DNA from: Victivallales bacterium | Lineage (GTDB): Bacteria; Verrucomicrobiota; Lentisphaeria; Oligosphaerales; Oligosphaeraceae | Direction: 5' to 3' | Assembly: GCA_017963875.1 (NCBI GenBank) | Contig: JAGCTA010000064.1 | Location: 1 to 18,074 of the forward strand | DNA: 18,074 nt | Part shown: positions 14,483 through 18,074 of the stretch, piece by piece | Layout of the letters: every line of letters starts with the position of its first letter | How positions within the stretch are numbered: the first letter of the stretch is position 1 | Program-made: the position numbers and the translations under genes | The notes under the pieces: model-generated | The model's database searches: none | What the model was told of the DNA's origin: nothing | What the model saw: only the letters and a program-made list of their open reading frames with translations

Positions 14483-15211
14483 ATGATGATGAAACATCTG
14501 TTGTTATCAGCCAGTCTTGCAATCGGCATGACGCTAATTGGTGACATCGTGACATTGCCTGCACCTGTGCCATGCGGCCAGATCACGGAATTCATTCGCA
14601 CGGAAGACGCCCAGAAATTTGTTGACATAAATGCCGCAGCAAAAGCCGCAGCAGAAGCCGACACATCCACGGAGGACGGTACTCCCTCCATGGACGTACC
14701 AGAGGAACTTCTTGTGGAAAAAGAACCTGAAAACGGCATGCTCTTTGCCATTTTCACAGTCAAAGTCACCGAAGGACGCACATTGAGCCAGTATGACTAT
14801 GCGCTCGAAACTGATTCTGGCACCAGACAATCATGTCTTGGAATAGGATATGGAAAAACTGGCTTTTTCGATTTTCGGATGCGTGCTCAGCAAGGACCCG
14901 AACTCTACAAGTTGATCTTCCATTGCCCTAAGGAAGCATACGAAGTCAAACTGATTTATGCGTATCCAAAAATCCCAGTCCCTCCTGTCGGAGACTTTGT
15001 CATCAATGTCCGCCCTGCTCCTCCCACTCCTCCCCCCGCGCCTGCGGAACCTGCTCCTGCTGCGGCGGCTCCAGCCAATGCCCCTGCACCTGCTGCACCT
15101 GCGACTCCCGCCAATGCACCTGCTCCTGCGACTCCCGCCAATGCACCTGCTCCAGCGGCGGCGCCTGCTCCTGCCACGCCTGCGGCACCTGTGGCACCTG
15201 CGACCAAATGA
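14483..15211 (+). CDS. Exported protein with long Pro/Ala-rich C-terminal tail
   Basis: From ATG 14483 (AAAGGA at 14471-14476, 6-base spacing) the protein has 242 residues; an in-frame ATG at 14423 lacks a ribosome binding site. MMMKHLLLSASLAIGMTLIG looks like a signal peptide or anchor. A central globular part (about 85-175) has beta-rich sequence ending YPKIPVPPVGDFVINVRP. The last 65 residues are almost wholly Pro and Ala, with ATPANAPAP repeated exactly at 207-215 and 216-224. Such tails are flexible spacers found in periplasmic or cell-wall-spanning proteins. I do not recognise a family. It lies 69 bases after rph and 59 bases before mreC, so an envelope role is a reasonable guess. Confidence 0.82.
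   Translation: MMMKHLLLSASLAIGMTLIGDIVTLPAPVPCGQITEFIRTEDAQKFVDINAAAKAAAEADTSTEDGTPSMDVPEELLVEKEPENGMLFAIFTVKVTEGRTLSQYDYALETDSGTRQSCLGIGYGKTGFFDFRMRAQQGPELYKLIFHCPKEAYEVKLIYAYPKIPVPPVGDFVINVRPAPPTPPPAPAEPAPAAAAPANAPAPAAPATPANAPAPATPANAPAPAAAPAPATPAAPVAPATK
15101..15154 (+). repeat. 27-bp tandem repeat in the Pro/Ala tail
   Basis: Two adjacent 27-bp units beginning GCGACTCCCGCCAATGCACC differ only in the last base. Each encodes ATPANAPAP in frame. Near-identity at the DNA level points to a recent duplication and a tail that can change length by slippage. Confidence 0.85.
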
Positions 15212-15270
15212 CGGTTCTGCATTCCCCCAAAAGATTCACCAGAGTCTCGTCTTCAAACAATTGTTAATCC

Positions 15271-16083
15271 ATGACACAATTCACAGCCAAGCAGATTGGA
15301 TTGTTTTTCAGCATTATTCTTCTGATATTGCTTGTTGTTCTTGGCATAAGCCCCATAGGAAAGCGCATTGCCCTATCAGTGGCACGGCCATTTGCCAGCA
15401 CCTGGGAATACGTATCCAGCCAGACAGCATCCATATTCAGTCGAAATGAGCGTGAAAATGAAATCAGCCGCCTTGAATTGCGCATAAGAGAATTGGAATT
15501 GAAGGCGAAGGCTTCCGATGAACTGCGTCTGGAGAACAGTCAATTACGCAAGATGCTTTCATTGCGAAGTTTTCCTACATGGAATATCATCCAGGCAGAA
15601 TTACTGACTCGCGACCCAGTTTTCTGGGACTCATGCTTTTCCATTGATAAGGGCAAGGCAGACGGCATTGAGATTGGTTCAGCAGTGTTGTTTAACGACG
15701 CACTGATCGGGCGGATCGGCGTTGTGAACCAGCACAGTGCCGTCGTGGATACAATCGTCTCGGTGAAATGCCGTATCGGAATCACGTTAGACGATGGTAA
15801 GAGCAATGGCCTTCTTCGCGGGACGGGCGGTCGCAATGGCGACGTCATCCCTGGCTGCATCGTCGATTTTCTGCCGTTATCTGCTGTCGCAAACGAAAAT
15901 GACATCATTGTGACCTCTGGTCTCGGCGGCATAATTCCAGGAGGAATTCCTGTCGCTGTTGTCCGCCCCGACAAGGACGGTTCTGCAATCCATGAAATAG
16001 AGCATTCACGGAAATGCCTTGTCGCGGCCCCGAGGGATGCATGGGATTCCATTCGATTTGTAAGTGTCATTGTCTCAAAATAA
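15271..16083 (+). CDS. mreC: Rod-shape-determining protein MreC
   Basis: A 270-residue inner-membrane protein that links the MreB cytoskeleton to periplasmic cell-wall synthesis. One membrane segment lies at about 8-26, a coiled coil at about 60-95 (EISRLELRIRELELKAK), then the two beta domains: LLTRDPVFWDSCFSIDKGKADGI near 111-133, ALIGRIGVV (144-152), and the conserved DIIVTSGLGGIIPGGIPVAVV (211-231). The length and domain order are typical. No clear ribosome binding site precedes the ATG. Unlike the usual mreBCD arrangement, no mreB or mreD is in the window: a Pro/Ala-rich protein precedes it and a glycosidase follows 15 bases later. Confidence 0.93.
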   Translation: MTQFTAKQIGLFFSIILLILLVVLGISPIGKRIALSVARPFASTWEYVSSQTASIFSRNERENEISRLELRIRELELKAKASDELRLENSQLRKMLSLRSFPTWNIIQAELLTRDPVFWDSCFSIDKGKADGIEIGSAVLFNDALIGRIGVVNQHSAVVDTIVSVKCRIGITLDDGKSNGLLRGTGGRNGDVIPGCIVDFLPLSAVANENDIIVTSGLGGIIPGGIPVAVVRPDKDGSAIHEIEHSRKCLVAAPRDAWDSIRFVSVIVSK

Positions 16084-16098
16084 AAAAAGGCAAAAGTC

Positions 16099-18033
16099 AT
16101 GTTTAGAAAAAGCGGTGAATTCATTATTGGGTGCAATTATTGGGCTTCCCATGCGGGAACGCATACGTGGCGCGACTGGCGTCCCGATGTTGTCGCAGAC
16201 GATATGCGGCTGCTGGAAGAGGCTGGTGTCCAGGCGATTCGCGTCTTCCCACTATGGCCCGACTTCCAGCCGCTGAACATGCTCTACACATGCAACGGCG
16301 CAAAGCAGGAATTCCGCATGGGCGAAACCGTTCTGCCAGACACTGAACTCGGTCGTGCGGGCATTTCGCCAGAAGCGATGGAGCATTTCAAGTTCTTGTG
16401 CGACGAAGCACACAAGCATCACATCCAAGTACTTGTTGGCCTGATAACTGGCTGGATGAGCGGTCGGTGGTTTGTTCCCGCACCATTCGAGGAGAAAAAT
16501 GTCCTGACTGACCCGTATGTCCTGAAATGGGAAGTCAGATTCGTGCGAGCCTTCGTCAATTATTTCAAGGAGCATCCAGCCATCAGGGGATGGGATTTGG
16601 GGAATGAATGCAACTGCCTTGGCAAAATCGCCGATTCATCAGAAGCATACGTATGGACATCGCTGATTGTCGATGCCATCCGCGCCATTGACACCACGCG
16701 TCCCATCGTGTCAGGCATGCATGGTCTGAAGGCGTCTGCCTCACTTGGACCTTGGCTTATGGAAGACCACGGTGAACTGTGCGACATCCTGACGACGCAT
16801 CCCTATCCGCGTTTTACGCCATGGTGCAGCCTTGACCCACTTAACACATTCCGTCCATCTTTGCACGCCGTTGCAGAATCACTTATGAACGCAGATGTCA
16901 GCGGCAAGCCGTGCATTGTCGAAGAAATTGGCACGCTTGGAACCATCTACGGCAATGATGACACGGCCGCTAGTTATATCCGTCAGGTACTGTTCAACAG
17001 TTGGGCCGCCGACCTTCGCGGTCTCCTGTGGTGGTGCGGATTTGAGCAAATCGCTTTGGAGCAGCCGCCCTACGACTGGCATGGCGTCGAACGAGAACTT
17101 GGCATGTACCATCTTGACAAAACGCCCAAGCCTCTGGTCGGCGTCTATCAGGACTTCAGAAAATTCATTTCGAGCCTGCCTTTTGAGAAATTGCCCAGAC
17201 GCAAAACCGATGCAGTTTGCATCATTTCGTCAGGGCAAGACCAGTGGGGCGTGTGCTATGCGACATATATGCTGGCACGCCAGGCAGGCGGCGAATTGGA
17301 ATTTTTCAATGGCGAAAGCACGCATGCCCTGCCTGATTCACCGCTCTATTTTCTGCCAAGTATCGCTGGCGGCGCATTTCTCACACGTCACCGTTGGTTT
17401 GAACTCATGGACAAAGTCGCCGCAGGTGCCACATTGTACATTTCTCTGGATGACGCCGTCGTCTCCGAAATCTCCAAAGTCATGGGTGCCGACGTTGTTT
17501 CACGTTCCCATCGTCGGAATTCGTGCTGCATACGTTTTGACAAGACGCTATTTGACGGCGTGACCGCCGAGGCCCCCGCTGGTGCCATCCGCCTTGAAGC
17601 GAAAATGACCACAGGTAAAGCACTGGCATGGGATGCCGACGAAAACCCGATGCTTACAGACCTGTCTTTCGGAAAAGGTCGCATTGTCACATTCGGAATC
17701 CCCATCGAAAAACTGCTTTGCCAGACAGCGGCGGCATTCCATGGCGACACTTGCAATTCTTTCTGGAAAGTCTACAATTGGCTCTTCGGCGAACTGCCCA
17801 ACCACGTGGTAGAGAAAACATCGCCGCAGATTCTGCTGACAGAACATGAACAGCCTGATGGTGGACGAGTCGTCGTTGCGGTCAATCCCATGCCCTCCTC
17901 TACCGTTGAAACCCTGCATTTCAAGAAGGGCTGGATCCCATCCAAGGCATTGCGCGGCAACTTGCCAGAAAAAAACAATGACGGCAATTGGTCCATCGGC
18001 ATTCCAGCCAACGATGCTATCGTTTTTATGTAA
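16099..18033 (+). CDS. Clan GH-A glycosidase (GH5-like) with GH42-type middle domain
   Basis: A 644-residue protein. The TIM barrel fills about residues 1-360. The acid/base is Glu170 in GWDLGNECN, THPYP (233-237) matches the GH-A substrate-site histidine, and the nucleophile is Glu276 in PCIVEEIGTLG. GLLWWCGFEQ (about 308-317) lines the site. After it a Rossmann-like domain (about 370-490, with VAAGATLYISLDDAVV) recalls the GATase-like trimerisation domain of GH42 beta-galactosidases, and a small beta domain ends the protein. Beta-mannosidase, endo-mannanase or beta-galactosidase activity are all possible. There is no signal peptide, so it should be cytoplasmic. AAAAAGG lies 8 bases before the ATG and the gene starts 15 bases after mreC, so it is probably read through from mreC. 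Confidence 0.85.
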   Translation: MFRKSGEFIIGCNYWASHAGTHTWRDWRPDVVADDMRLLEEAGVQAIRVFPLWPDFQPLNMLYTCNGAKQEFRMGETVLPDTELGRAGISPEAMEHFKFLCDEAHKHHIQVLVGLITGWMSGRWFVPAPFEEKNVLTDPYVLKWEVRFVRAFVNYFKEHPAIRGWDLGNECNCLGKIADSSEAYVWTSLIVDAIRAIDTTRPIVSGMHGLKASASLGPWLMEDHGELCDILTTHPYPRFTPWCSLDPLNTFRPSLHAVAESLMNADVSGKPCIVEEIGTLGTIYGNDDTAASYIRQVLFNSWAADLRGLLWWCGFEQIALEQPPYDWHGVERELGMYHLDKTPKPLVGVYQDFRKFISSLPFEKLPRRKTDAVCIISSGQDQWGVCYATYMLARQAGGELEFFNGESTHALPDSPLYFLPSIAGGAFLTRHRWFELMDKVAAGATLYISLDDAVVSEISKVMGADVVSRSHRRNSCCIRFDKTLFDGVTAEAPAGAIRLEAKMTTGKALAWDADENPMLTDLSFGKGRIVTFGIPIEKLLCQTAAAFHGDTCNSFWKVYNWLFGELPNHVVEKTSPQILLTEHEQPDGGRVVVAVNPMPSSTVETLHFKKGWIPSKALRGNLPEKNNDGNWSIGIPANDAIVFM

Positions 18034-18074
18034 TCTATTGAAACAATTGAATATAGGAAAACAAAAAAACAAGA

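Noticed and set aside
15101..15154. Tandem repeat as a CRISPR or iteron array
   Set aside because: There are only two units with no spacers, and they are in frame inside a coding sequence.
14956..15222. Ala/Gly-rich open frame on the minus strand
   Set aside because: It is the antisense shadow of the Pro/Ala-rich tail; GC-rich repeats keep all frames open.

Overview
The window reads as chromosomal DNA of a Gram-negative bacterium with mid-range GC. It carries a carbohydrate-degradation region, two probable lipoproteins, a secreted parvulin chaperone, mreC, and housekeeping RNA genes (mnmA, rph). The mix of several unusual glycoside hydrolases, AAGGA-type ribosome binding sites and a DUF234-type ATPase would suit the PVC group (Lentisphaerota/Kiritimatiellota-like). 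That placement is inference from style only, since no rRNA or marker phylogeny is available here.

Layout. Bases 1-1421 (+) hold the 3' part of a GH2 beta-glycosidase. A convergent gap of 180 bp follows, with a strong hairpin and what looks like a duplicated scrap of the GH2 3' end. Bases 1602-6341 (-) form a four-gene operon transcribed as GH20-like glycosidase, alpha/beta-hydrolase esterase, EamA/DMT transporter, carbon-nitrogen hydrolase. A sigma70-like promoter with a 14-bp palindrome over its -10 lies upstream. Bases 6560-7192 (-) encode a small lipoprotein. Divergent from it, bases 7293-9360 (+) carry mnmA and a purine-nucleoside-phosphorylase-like gene that has lost most of the family's active-site residues. 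Bases 9382-10809 (-) encode a P-loop ATPase with a nuclease-like tail, followed by about 565 bp of AT-rich non-coding DNA with repeats and two sizeable inverted repeats. Bases 11375-13663 (-) carry a lipoprotein gene and a secreted PpiC-type isomerase gene, closed by a clear hairpin terminator. Bases 13688-18033 (+) carry rph, a secreted protein with a Pro/Ala-rich tail, mreC, and a clan GH-A glycosidase.

How the genes may work together. None of the glycosidase products whose N-terminus is visible (GH20-like and GH-A) has a signal peptide, and neither does the esterase or the CN hydrolase. The cluster therefore looks built for cytoplasmic processing of imported, probably acylated or amidated sugars, with the EamA protein moving a small product or substrate. 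The secreted lipoprotein, PpiC chaperone, Pro/Ala-rich protein and MreC belong to envelope biology. The most unusual item is the PNP-like protein cotranscribed with mnmA: the fold signature is recognisable, but the phosphate- and base-binding residues are replaced, which suggests a new function. I found no CRISPR array, tRNA, rRNA, intact insertion sequence or defence system.
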